9,633 nt of DNA from Solobacterium sp. Lineage in GTDB: Bacteria > Bacillota_I > Bacilli_A > Erysipelotrichales > Erysipelotrichaceae. Each line of letters begins with the position of its first letter. Within the stretch, counting starts at the first letter, position 1. Both the position numbers and the translations under genes were made by a program. Location of the stretch: NCBI GenBank assembly GCA_017536845.1, contig JAFWCP010000544.1, forward strand, positions 1 through 9,633, read 5' to 3'. Shown here one piece after another: positions 1 through 6,478 of this stretch. The notes beneath the pieces were generated by a model that was not told the origin of the DNA, did not search any database, and saw only the letters and a list, made by a program, of their open reading frames with translations.

Positions 1-2451
1 AGGCTGGCCGACATGCGTCTGGCCGCAGCGGATGACCCCAAGGTCAAACCGGAAACCTTAACCGCCAAGGAAAATGCGGTAAACAACTGCCTCAATGCCC
101 TGAAGGAGAAAAACTACAGCCGCTACTGCACGGCGCTGGAAAACCTTGTCCTGGTGCCGACTCCCCCGTCTACCAAAAATGAACGGTATACGAAAATCCG
201 GACGCGGCTGTCGGACGGCATCAAGGACCTGCTTGCCGTCCGTTATGAAAAGGACGTATTCATCAAGGACCACAATGACCTTTCGCCGTACATGATGGAA
301 CTGATTGACCTGGCCCGCATGACCTGGCAGCTGTTCATGGCGAAAAAGGAAGAAGAAACGGCCATGGACTTTGCGGATATGGAACGGTTTGCCTGGAACA
401 TCCTTTTAAGCAGCGATTCCTTCGTCGCCAAGCTCATCGCCGATGGTTTTGAAGAGATCATGGTCGATGAATTCCAGGATACCAGTTACCTGCAGAATGC
501 CATCATCGAAAAGATCTCCCGCGGCAATAATGTTTTCCGGGTCGGCGATGTCAAACAGTCCATCTACCGCTTCCGCCAGGCAAGGCCTGACCTGATGCGG
601 GGGTTAATGAAGGATGAAGACACCATCCGCATCACCCTGCGCCATAACTACCGTTCGAAGAAAAGCATTGTCGCCTTTACCAACCTGCTGTTTGGCCGGC
701 TGATGAATGTCGAAGGCTGCCGGGATACGTATGATGACAATGACAAGGTCTCCATCGGTGCCCCGCACCAGGAAGAAGACCACGACGTCCCGGTCATCTT
801 TGACCTGTTTGTCGGTGATGATCCTGAATACACCAACAAGGAAAGAAAGGCATATGCCATTGCTGGCCGCATCCTGAAGATGATGAAAGAAGATGAAACC
901 CTTTCCTTCCGCAGCTTCTGCGTGCTGGTCAAGGCCCATAACGACAAGATCCCCTTACGCCAGGCCTTTGACCTGTACGGCATCCCGTATGAGATTGATG
1001 CCCGGGAAGGCTTCTACTCCTCGCAGTTATGCCGTGTCTTCCTGGCCATGATCCGCTTCATGCTGGATCCTGAGGATGCCATTTCCCTGACTGCCGTTCT
1101 GACATCGGCCTTCTATGGCTTTGCGGATGAAGAACTTGCCTTATTGAAGATCAGGCATGGTTCCATCCTCAAGGGCGGCACAGAAGAACATCCGGAAATC
1201 CCTGAAGAATTCCATGAACTCCGCATGATCAGTGAAACGCAGGGCATCCTGCCGCTGTTTGCGGAAATTGCAAGACGGCATGACTTTTTCAGCCGCCTGG
1301 ATGATAAGCAGCAGGCCAACTTCGACTACCTGTTCGACCAGGTCATGCACAGCGACATTGCCGACCTGCACAGCCTGCTGAATATGATGGAAGCAGGAGA
1401 AGATGAAAAAAGCTCGGAAGCTTCCGCCTCCGGCAGTGATGATGATGTCGTCACCGTCACCACCATCCACCAGTCCAAGGGTTTGCAGTACCCGGTTGTC
1501 TTCCTGTGGAGCTCTTCCCTGAACGCCTTCCAGGATGCCCGGAATGCCGTCTTTGTCCACGAGCATATCGTTTCCGCAAAGCATATCACCTTTCCCTGGC
1601 TTTTACGCCACAATACCATTGAGCAGATGGCTGCTTCCTTTCTGGCTTCAAATGAAGACCTGGAAGAATACATCCGGCTGCTGTATGTCGCCGTCACCAG
1701 AGCGGAAAAAAGGCTGTTCATCGTCGACAGGGTCAGGGAAGAACCGCTTGTGAGGCCGATCAATGCCGCTTTGTTAAATGACCGGAAAGGCTTTACCAGC
1801 CTGATCCTCTCCGCCCTGCCCGACTGTTCCCTCTTCCATCGGGAATACCCGGAAATCGAACTGCCGCAAGGAGCACAGAAGCGGAAGAAAACATATGCCG
1901 ACAGCCTGCCGAAGCTCACTGTGCCGGTCAGGGTATTCCCGCGTCTGGAAACACCGAGTGAAAACGAAGTCACTTCCCTGCCGGACCTTGACCTCAGTCA
2001 GCAAAACCGCAGCGGCCGCCGCTACGGTACGGAGATGCATGCCATCCTGGCTGAGCTGCCGGATATTGTCTGGAGCGAAGAAGACCTGGTGAAAACAGGC
2101 CTGCCGCCATGGGACAGACAGCGCCTCATGGCCTTCGGGAATTCAGCCCTCTACCAGTCCTGTCTGAAGTACGAGATCCACAAAGAATATCCTTTCTATG
2201 TGGAAACAGACAGTTTCCGCATGAGCGGCACGATGGACTTTGTTGCCATCGGTGATGATGAAATCATCCTGATCGACTTTAAAACCGACCATGCCGAACC
2301 GGAAGACATTATCGAGCGTTACAGCGGCCAGCTCAATGCCTACCGCAGAGCCCTCCATATTCTTTACCCGGACAGACCGGTGAAAGCCTATGCCTGGTCG
2401 CTCCACAGCAACGCCGCAATTCTGATTGAAGAAGAGGAAGAAGAAGAATAA
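1..2451 (+). CDS. addA: ATP-dependent helicase/nuclease subunit A (AddA), 5'-truncated by window edge
   Basis: AddA is the helicase-nuclease subunit of AddAB, which resects double-strand DNA ends for RecA-dependent recombination. The reading frame is open from base 1, so the first ATG (13) is internal. AddA proteins are usually near 1200 aa and about 815 are present, so the Walker A end lies outside the window. Numbering from that ATG, the UvrD-type motifs appear in order: VDEFQDT (151-157, motif II), VGDVKQSIYRFRQA (motif III), LRHNYRS (motif IV), TTIHQSKG (483-490, motif V) and LYVAVTRAE (557-565, motif VI). The C-terminal RecB-like nuclease domain keeps its residues: H676 in GTEMH, D742 in GTMD, D755 and K757 in DFKTD, and QLNAY at 773-777. 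Both activities therefore look intact. The protein ends in seven glutamates, an unusual acidic tail. addB usually precedes addA and would be upstream, out of view. Identification rests on these motifs and is strong. Confidence 0.95.
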   Translation, partial: RLADMRLAAADDPKVKPETLTAKENAVNNCLNALKEKNYSRYCTALENLVLVPTPPSTKNERYTKIRTRLSDGIKDLLAVRYEKDVFIKDHNDLSPYMMELIDLARMTWQLFMAKKEEETAMDFADMERFAWNILLSSDSFVAKLIADGFEEIMVDEFQDTSYLQNAIIEKISRGNNVFRVGDVKQSIYRFRQARPDLMRGLMKDEDTIRITLRHNYRSKKSIVAFTNLLFGRLMNVEGCRDTYDDNDKVSIGAPHQEEDHDVPVIFDLFVGDDPEYTNKERKAYAIAGRILKMMKEDETLSFRSFCVLVKAHNDKIPLRQAFDLYGIPYEIDAREGFYSSQLCRVFLAMIRFMLDPEDAISLTAVLTSAFYGFADEELALLKIRHGSILKGGTEEHPEIPEEFHELRMISETQGILPLFAEIARRHDFFSRLDDKQQANFDYLFDQVMHSDIADLHSLLNMMEAGEDEKSSEASASGSDDDVVTVTTIHQSKGLQYPVVFLWSSSLNAFQDARNAVFVHEHIVSAKHITFPWLLRHNTIEQMAASFLASNEDLEEYIRLLYVAVTRAEKRLFIVDRVREEPLVRPINAALLNDRKGFTSLILSALPDCSLFHREYPEIELPQGAQKRKKTYADSLPKLTVPVRVFPRLETPSENEVTSLPDLDLSQQNRSGRRYGTEMHAILAELPDIVWSEEDLVKTGLPPWDRQRLMAFGNSALYQSCLKYEIHKEYPFYVETDSFRMSGTMDFVAIGDDEIILIDFKTDHAEPEDIIERYSGQLNAYRRALHILYPDRPVKAYAWSLHSNAAILIEEEEEEE

Positions 2452-2452
2452 A

Positions 2453-2490
2453 AGCAGGCCGATTCCCTGATAACACGGAATCGGCCTGTA
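2453..2490. terminator. Perfect 12-bp hairpin, probable bidirectional terminator after addA
   Basis: CAGGCCGATTCC (2455-2466) pairs perfectly with GGAATCGGCCTG (2477-2488) across a 10-nt loop, starting 4 nt after the addA stop codon. On the plus strand no real U-run follows (TATCCGCTTCTG). On the minus strand the stem is followed by CTTTTATTCTTC, a better U-rich tail. The element is therefore at least as good a terminator for minus-strand transcripts coming from the right as for addA. Confidence 0.75.
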
Positions 2491-2500
2491 TCCGCTTCTG

Positions 2501-2587
2501 TTAGGCTTCCTCCCATTCATACTGAGTATCACAGGCATGGTAAGTACTGCTATGCTTGCTGCAATATTCAAAGAACTTGCCTGATCA
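2501..2587 (-). pseudogene. 3' remnant of an unrecognised gene convergent with addA
   Basis: On the minus strand, a frame of 28 codons runs down to a TAA at 2503-2501. It ends in the residues KFFEYCSKHSSTYHACDTQY followed by EWEEA. It has no start codon and an in-frame stop just upstream (2587-2585). Its stop lies 12 nt before the addA hairpin, whose U-rich side faces this strand, which is the usual layout for two convergent genes sharing a terminator. I read it as the tail of a former gene whose body was lost. I do not recognise the family. It could instead be a chance open frame. Confidence 0.35.
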
Positions 2588-2608
2588 GGATGATATCATT
2601 CTGCCTGA

Positions 2609-2700
2609 CAGGCAGCCTTTTTCGCCAGGTGGATCCACTTTACCGCTCACATTCAAAAAATCATCTGGCGCCACTTTTGCATGACTGAAAGTACTGATTT
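2609..2700. repeat. Possible insertion-sequence end with paired GG..CCACTTT repeats
   Basis: Two direct repeats of the form GGNNCCACTTT occur here (GGATCCACTTT about 2631-2641 and GGCGCCACTTT about 2667-2677), about 36 bp apart. They lie next to a short palindrome CTGCCTGACAGGCAG at 2601-2615. Repeated short motifs of this kind near an end are typical of IS21-type elements, which carry multiple transposase-binding repeats at their ends. No transposase gene is present. The IS21 link is recalled from memory and weak. Only the repeated motif is directly visible. Confidence 0.3.
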
Positions 2701-2745
2701 TCAATATTGTCTATGTTATCAAATGTGCTTTAATGCAGATAAATA

Positions 2746-2966
2746 TCAAGGCCGTTGAATAGACACAGACATCAGCTCAAATCTCTTAAAGGCATTCCAA
2801 ATGGTTTCATAATCCTGCATAACATATGCGCTTTTGTATTCCTGAACAAAAGCATCGTTGATATCTTCATCGGTTTCTCTGTCAAACAGCGTAAGCTGAA
2901 AAACAAAGTCACCCGCGTTTTCATCCAGGAGTTCTCTTATGTATTGTTATCCGACGCTCTGATCAT
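2746..2966 (-). pseudogene. Small frameshifted gene of unknown function (~74 codons)
   Basis: A strong ribosome binding site, GGAGG (2976-2972), sits 5 nt before an ATG at 2966. That frame gives only MIRASDNNT before TAA at 2939-2937. A second frame, shifted and starting at about 2940, is open for 64 codons to TGA at 2748-2746, beginning IRELLDENAGDFVFQLTLFD and ending FKRFELMSVSIQRP. Restoring one base near 2940 would join the two parts into a ~74-aa acidic protein. The long frame has no ATG before its 41st codon and no ribosome site of its own. I do not recognise the family. It is either a recent frameshift or a sequencing/assembly indel. It follows the 79-aa gene on the same strand, but a terminator separates them. 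Confidence 0.6.
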
Positions 2967-2971
2967 AGATA

Positions 2972-2976
2972 CCTCC
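2972..2976 (-). promoter_or_regulatory. Shine-Dalgarno site of the frameshifted small gene
   Basis: GGAGG with 5-nt spacing to the ATG at 2966. Such an ideal site in front of a reading frame of only nine codons is the main argument that a real gene has been broken here. Confidence 0.6.
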
Positions 2977-2993
2977 ATAGTGATCTGGTGAAT

Positions 2994-3015
2994 GAAAAAC
3001 ACTCCGAAGAGTGTT
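2994..3015 (-). terminator. UUCG-loop Rho-independent terminator of the 79-aa gene
   Basis: Read on the minus strand, AACACTC TTCG GAGTGTT forms a 7-bp stem with a UUCG tetraloop. The U-run overlaps the 3' arm and continues (GTTTTTCATTC). It begins 18 nt after the stop codon of the 3034-3273 gene and is a textbook intrinsic terminator for it. Confidence 0.85.
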
Positions 3016-3033
3016 AAGTTGAAATATCTGTTA

Positions 3034-3273
3034 TCAATACCACAATTCATAGTACTGATCAGGTATGTGTTGTTTTGTGGAAATATTTATCAACGACCGT
3101 AGAATCATATTCGTATGTCTCGGTGTTCCTTTTTCGTAATCTGTTAACTTGCGATCAATGATACTGCCGGATTTCAAATCAACAGTCACATTACCACGGC
3201 TTCCAGAATGCTCGATTTCGTATTCCGCGCTGATCACCGTGTTATTTTTTTTTACGTTGTAGAATTCGATCAT
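3034..3273 (-). CDS. Conserved-looking small protein of unknown function, 79 aa
   Basis: The start is taken at the ATG at 3273, giving MIEFYNVKKNNTVIS at the N-terminus and DQYYELWY at the C-terminus. A GGAGG lies at 3290-3286, 12 nt before this ATG, which is rather long spacing. The frame is open further upstream to 3453, but that stretch has poor, low-complexity coding character and no ribosome site. The UUCG terminator 18 nt after the stop supports a real, separately transcribed gene. The protein has no signal peptide, membrane segment or motif I recognise. It looks soluble and rich in charged residues and tyrosine. A run of nine A's (minus strand, within codons for VKKNN) is a possible slippage point. 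Function unknown. Confidence 0.6.
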   Translation of the reverse strand: MIEFYNVKKNNTVISAEYEIEHSGSRGNVTVDLKSGSIIDRKLTDYEKGTPRHTNMILRSLINISTKQHIPDQYYELWY

Positions 3274-3572
3274 GGCATTCCGTCGCCTCCACATCATAAT
3301 TCTACTGCTTTGACGCCAAAATGTGTGTTTTATCTTGCAACATGTCAGGGGGGTTTTGCATGAAGCTTTATTTGTCGGTTGAGCCCTGAAAACTTGTCCA
3401 TCCATCCGTATTTCTGGATAACCCGCATCCTGAACAGAAGCTTTTTTATGCAATCAGAAAAAAGAATGTCAAAGCGCAGAATACCCCTATCGTGTTTCGC
3501 AAAAACTTTTTGCTTTTGTCAGCAGTCATCTATGATAGAAAGGCTTTCACAACAATGTACGAGGTGATATTC
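3274..3572. other. Intergenic stretch without a convincing gene
   Basis: This stretch lies between the 79-aa gene and the doubtful 45-aa ORF. It contains a run of six G's near 3347-3352 and a TATGAT box at 3531-3536 that could be a plus-strand -10 element. No good -35 box is visible at the proper distance. Open frames here are short, overlap each other and lack ribosome sites. Confidence 0.5.
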
Positions 3573-3710
3573 ATGCGGAAATCAGGGTTATATTTTTCGG
3601 TGAGTGAGGTTTTTTGCCGCTTCACCGAAAATTATCCTGTTTTTGAATCTTGGCAGCTGAAGTATGACATCATGCATGAAACAGATCATCCATCACAATG
3701 GTATTGGTGA
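3573..3710 (+). CDS. Doubtful 45-aa ORF running through hairpin repeat copy 1
   Basis: GAGGTG (3561-3566) lies 6 nt before an ATG at 3573, and a TATGAT box (3531-3536) lies ~37 nt upstream, so the 5' end resembles a real expressed gene. After MRKSGLYF, however, the frame enters the hairpin repeat (SVSEVFCRFTE). It then continues antisense to the last 14 codons of the ATPase and ends at 3710. One explanation is that the start of an older gene was cut off when the repeat and ATPase arrived. Another is a chance ORF. No family recognised. Confidence 0.25.
   Translation: MRKSGLYFSVSEVFCRFTENYPVFESWQLKYDIMHETDHPSQWYW
3594..3631. repeat. Hairpin repeat copy 1 (3' side of the ATPase gene)
   Basis: The 5' arm TTCGGTGAGTGAGG and the 3' arm CCGCTTCACCGAA form an imperfect stem around a TTTTTTG loop. 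Flanking A/T bases (TTTT/AAAA) extend it. The same element recurs at about 5242-5277 almost identically and at 5159-5192 with four changes. It lies 39 nt beyond the ATPase stop. There is no U-run after the stem on either strand, so it is not a standard terminator. Confidence 0.85.
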
Positions 3711-5127
3711 AATCACCGAAATACTCGGAGCGCTTCAGCCCAAACGTTGTGATCAGCGTATGATGGATGGATACCTTTTTCGGCAGCAGTTCCCGCAGCA
3801 GCCGTTCCCTTCGCACCAGGGCGAAATGGCATTCCTTGTTCGCTCTGAATTCATCTCCGCAGAACTTGATTTCACATACATTCACCACATTGTCTCTTCT
3901 TTCAATGATGAGATCAATCTGGGCGCCTTCCGTTTCGTCATCTCCTCTTTTTGACCACAATGATTCGTCTGTGCTTACGCCGCTGATGCCTAGGGCAAAC
4001 TTGATCTGGCTGATATGATGGAAGCATATGTTTTCAAATGCATACCTTCGCCAGGCATTTGCGGCCGGAGAATCGGCAATATTGATCCAGCCTGACTTCC
4101 TTCTGGCTGACTGTCCGCTGACAAAACGCAGATAGAAATTGCAGAGAGGATCGACCAGCTTATAAAAGCTTTCCCTTTTTCCATTTCCGAACGAATCATA
4201 CTTGATGATAAAAGCACCCGATTCCAATGCCTTCAGCTGTCTGCTGAACTGCCCGCTGTCCGCAATTCCGGTCATATGCAGCAGTTCCTTTCTGGTCAGG
4301 CCCCTGTTTTTGGTGTTCAATGCCGTCACAATTGATTTCATCACTTCTGGATTTGTAAACAGGGATGCAAACAGACGGTCAAACTCATCCCTTAACGGTG
4401 CGTTTCGTTCAAAGAATAATGCCTGGATATTCTGGGCAACACTGAGTGAGCAGTCGAAATAATTCAGATAAGAAGGGATCCCCCCCACGGTCATGTATGC
4501 CTGCGTGACATCATACCGTGAAAAAGAAAACCCTTTTGATGCAAAGAAGCGTTCGCATTCATTGAGAGTGAATGGCTGAAGTTCAATCTGACATGTCAGC
4601 CTTCCGTAAAGCCCGCCATGGTTATTCACCAGTTTATCAAGGATCCACGAAGTGGAACTGCCGCATACAATTACCATGATATCATGCCGGTGACATGCGA
4701 AATTGTTCCAGAATGCTTCCAGGCCGGTCATGAATCCGGATCTGGGCGTATCCATCCACTGAATCTCATCAAGGAAAATCAGCTGCCTGTCTTCCTGTTT
4801 TACGTGACCCATCACATATTTTTCCAGCAGATCAAACGCTTCCAGCCATGAATCTGGTGCTTTGCATTCGCCCATTCCCTGTTTCAGCAACGATCGGTAA
4901 AAGTGTTCAAGCTGGTCCTTTGTGTGTTTTCTCTTGACGGAATCATCGCTTTCAATGCTTACAGGCGACAGGCCTGCATGCCGGAATGTGATTCTGTCAC
5001 CGAAATGTTCATCGATCAGAAATGTTTTTCCCACCCGTCCTCTTCCATACAGCGCAACGAATTCAGCCTGCCCGCTGTCGTACAGTTCTGTGAGTTTTTT
5101 CTTTTCTTTTTCTCTGCCTATGATCAT
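3670..5127 (-). CDS. STAND/archaeal-type ATPase with C-terminal nuclease-like (DUF234-type) domain, 485 aa
   Basis: Start chosen at the ATG at 5127 (MIIGREKEKKKL) because GGAGG sits 5 nt upstream. A TTG at 5139 in the same frame overlaps that site and is rejected. From the N-terminus: Walker A GRGRVGKT (28-35); Walker B LIFLDEIQW (116-124); the family motifs YGRL (174-177) and VGGIPSYL (214-221); a winged-helix region (about 260-325, TRKELLHMTG...SGQFSRQLKALE); and a C-terminal domain with ID (404-405), then CEIKF (418-422). The last pattern is D...ExK, as in PD-(D/E)XK nuclease folds. The architecture and length match the AAA ATPases with a DUF234-like tail that are common in archaea and Firmicutes. 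Their cellular role is not established. The protein has no signal peptide and should be cytoplasmic. The gene stands alone, bracketed by hairpin repeats, with two of them in its 5' region. Confidence 0.9.
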   Translation of the reverse strand: MIIGREKEKKKLTELYDSGQAEFVALYGRGRVGKTFLIDEHFGDRITFRHAGLSPVSIESDDSVKRKHTKDQLEHFYRSLLKQGMGECKAPDSWLEAFDLLEKYVMGHVKQEDRQLIFLDEIQWMDTPRSGFMTGLEAFWNNFACHRHDIMVIVCGSSTSWILDKLVNNHGGLYGRLTCQIELQPFTLNECERFFASKGFSFSRYDVTQAYMTVGGIPSYLNYFDCSLSVAQNIQALFFERNAPLRDEFDRLFASLFTNPEVMKSIVTALNTKNRGLTRKELLHMTGIADSGQFSRQLKALESGAFIIKYDSFGNGKRESFYKLVDPLCNFYLRFVSGQSARRKSGWINIADSPAANAWRRYAFENICFHHISQIKFALGISGVSTDESLWSKRGDDETEGAQIDLIIERRDNVVNVCEIKFCGDEFRANKECHFALVRRERLLRELLPKKVSIHHTLITTFGLKRSEYFGDFTNTIVMDDLFHA

Positions 5128-5132
5128 ATTTT

Positions 5133-5137
5133 CCTCC
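5133..5137 (-). promoter_or_regulatory. Shine-Dalgarno site that fixes the ATPase start
   Basis: GGAGG on the minus strand with 5-nt spacing (AAAAT) to the ATG at 5127. It overlaps the alternative upstream TTG codon at 5139-5137, which therefore cannot be the start served by this site. Confidence 0.85.
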
Positions 5138-5158
5138 AAACGGTTCCTTACAGCTTTC

Positions 5159-5192
5159 TTCGGTGAGTGAGGTTTTCTGCAGCTTCGCCGAC
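5159..5192. repeat. Hairpin repeat copy 2 (ATPase 5' region, diverged)
   Basis: The 5' arm TTCGGTGAGTGAGG is identical to copies 1 and 3. The loop and 3' arm carry four substitutions (TTTTCTG, CAGCTTCGCCGAC). One of them, A to G in the 3' arm, turns an A-U pair into a G-U wobble, so the outer stem survives. The element lies ~32 nt upstream of the ATPase start and would be in its mRNA leader if transcription begins further upstream. Confidence 0.75.
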
Positions 5193-5241
5193 ATTTTTAT
5201 GTATATGTTTCGCTTTTACCCGTTTACATATCATTTATATT

Positions 5242-5277
5242 TTTCGGTGAGTGAGGTTTTTTGCCGCTTCACCGAAA
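5242..5277. repeat. Hairpin repeat copy 3 (outer 5' side of the ATPase)
   Basis: The core is identical to copy 1 from TATATTTTTCGG through CACCGAAA, and similarity continues into the right flank (TTATC). It is in the same orientation as the other copies. The start of its 5' arm is exactly 84 bp from that of copy 2. With copy 1 it brackets the ATPase as a ~1.65-kb unit. Confidence 0.85.
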
Positions 5278-5380
5278 TTTATCTGTCTGTTCCATTGGAA
5301 GAACGTCATATCGTTCAGATTCCCATGCAGTGTTTCTGCCTTCAGGAACTGTCATATATTATTCGTCCACCGTGTAACAG

Positions 5381-5407
5381 AAACCGTCCCGGCTGCCGGG
5401 GCGGTTT
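5381..5407 (-). terminator. Strong terminator downstream of the AraC-family gene
   Basis: AAACCGTCCCGG (5381-5392) pairs with CCGGGGCGGTTT (5396-5407) through 12 bp, with one G-U pair and a 3-nt loop. On the minus strand it starts 27 nt after the AraC stop codon and is followed by a short U-rich tail (TTTCTGTT). The plus-strand side has TTTTCC, so it may work both ways. Confidence 0.8.
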
Positions 5408-5434
5408 TCCATTCCTTTGAATGATTTTCACGTT

Positions 5435-6478
5435 TCACGCCTGATGCAGGCGGCGGTATTCGGACGCCGTGATATGGTAGACCTGCTTGAATACCTTATC
5501 AAAATAACCACGTTCCGTATATCCGGTTTCCGCGGCAATCTCATCAATCGAAAGACGGCTGCCTCTTAGCAGGCTGCCGGCTTCCATCATCCGGCAGCTG
5601 CGCAGGATTTCGCTGAAGGTCATATGCGTGACCTTCTTCAGAAACCGCATCATTGAGCGGGACGAATAGCCATAGTAGTCGGAAAGGCTCTGCAAAGAAC
5701 AGTCCTGATAATTCTGACGGATGTATTTCAGCACATCATCCACATCCAGGCCGTCACTCCGGATTGCCTTTTCTTCCTGGTGCTTATGCAATGACCTGGC
5801 CATTCCCACAAGCATGCGGCTGAAGTCAGCCCGCATGGCGTTTTCATACAGATACTCTTTCCGGTCGTATTCCAGAATCAGGTCATGCACGCACTGCCGG
5901 ATTTCTTCATTTTCATTCAGGTCAAAGCGCATGAACTGATCTTCGGGAATGTTATAGAGGGAATTGATATAGAACTGCGACACCGGGTTGCCCGAGTCCA
6001 GCAGGTCCAGGAAGGAAGATGTAAAGACCTCCTTGCCGATCAGGATATTGAAGACAACACAGTCATCTGCCACTGTGAGCTTATGGACGGTCTGCAGGCT
6101 GTACAGCAGGATCTCCCCGGCATGGATCGTCATTTCCGTATCCCCCACCTGGTTTTTGCATGTACCACGCCAGACATACATCATCTCAAAGAAGTCATGG
6201 CTGTGGAACAGGGATTCCCGGAAGGTGATGCCCAGCTTCGTATCCTCTTCATCAATCATTTCCCCTCTGACCTCAATCAGCAGCCCATTGCGGAATTCCG
6301 TATCCTGGTTCAGCTTCACGAAATACGAAGGCGTCTGAAAATACTTCAGAAAGGCTTTCAGTTCTTCGTTGTCATCATACGGCAGGTTGGTTTTATACGA
6401 ATTGATATGATGGCCCATATACGTCGGTGCGGTGTATTCCCGCACAATCAGATTTTCAATTTCTCCGTTTTGATTCAT
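5435..6478 (-). CDS. AraC-family transcriptional regulator, 347 aa
   Basis: Domain order: an N-terminal cupin-like sensing domain (about 85-140, with FHSHDFFEMMYVWRG and IHAGEILLYSLQTVH, as in sugar-sensing AraC proteins), a linker, and a C-terminal double helix-turn-helix (about 245-345). The first helix-turn-helix is SLQSLSDYYGYSSRSMMRFL. The second is SIDEIAAETGYTERGYFDKV followed by ITASEYRR, which carries the usual AraC signature. Start taken at the ATG at 6478. The upstream AGGGG is only one base from it, so the ribosome site is poor, and a GTG at codon 12 cannot be excluded. The gene is divergent from the GH106 lipoprotein gene, the classic layout of a local activator that responds to the sugar its target releases. 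The inducer is not readable from sequence; rhamnose or a rhamnosyl oligosaccharide is an inference. Confidence 0.92.
   Translation of the reverse strand: MNQNGEIENLIVREYTAPTYMGHHINSYKTNLPYDDNEELKAFLKYFQTPSYFVKLNQDTEFRNGLLIEVRGEMIDEEDTKLGITFRESLFHSHDFFEMMYVWRGTCKNQVGDTEMTIHAGEILLYSLQTVHKLTVADDCVVFNILIGKEVFTSSFLDLLDSGNPVSQFYINSLYNIPEDQFMRFDLNENEEIRQCVHDLILEYDRKEYLYENAMRADFSRMLVGMARSLHKHQEEKAIRSDGLDVDDVLKYIRQNYQDCSLQSLSDYYGYSSRSMMRFLKKVTHMTFSEILRSCRMMEAGSLLRGSRLSIDEIAAETGYTERGYFDKVFKQVYHITASEYRRLHQA

Noticed and set aside
1326..1973. 215-codon open frame antisense to addA
   Set aside because: It overlaps the conserved helicase and nuclease linker coding sequence and has no recognisable protein character.
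2755..2991. 78-codon plus-strand ORF
   Set aside because: It is antisense to the frameshifted small gene, which has the better ribosome site and more protein-like sequence.
3274..3453. N-terminal extension of the 79-aa gene to 139 aa
   Set aside because: The extra 60 residues have no ribosome site and look non-coding, while a GGAGG precedes the ATG at 3273.
3596..5276. CRISPR array
   Set aside because: There are only three repeat copies, with unequal spacing (84 bp and ~1.6 kb), one of them diverged, and no cas gene. They are dispersed hairpins.
5163..5420. 85-codon plus-strand ORF through repeat copies 2 and 3
   Set aside because: It begins with a GTG inside the repeat, lacks a ribosome site, and runs through the AraC terminator hairpin. 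It is noted only for the shared frame of the repeats.
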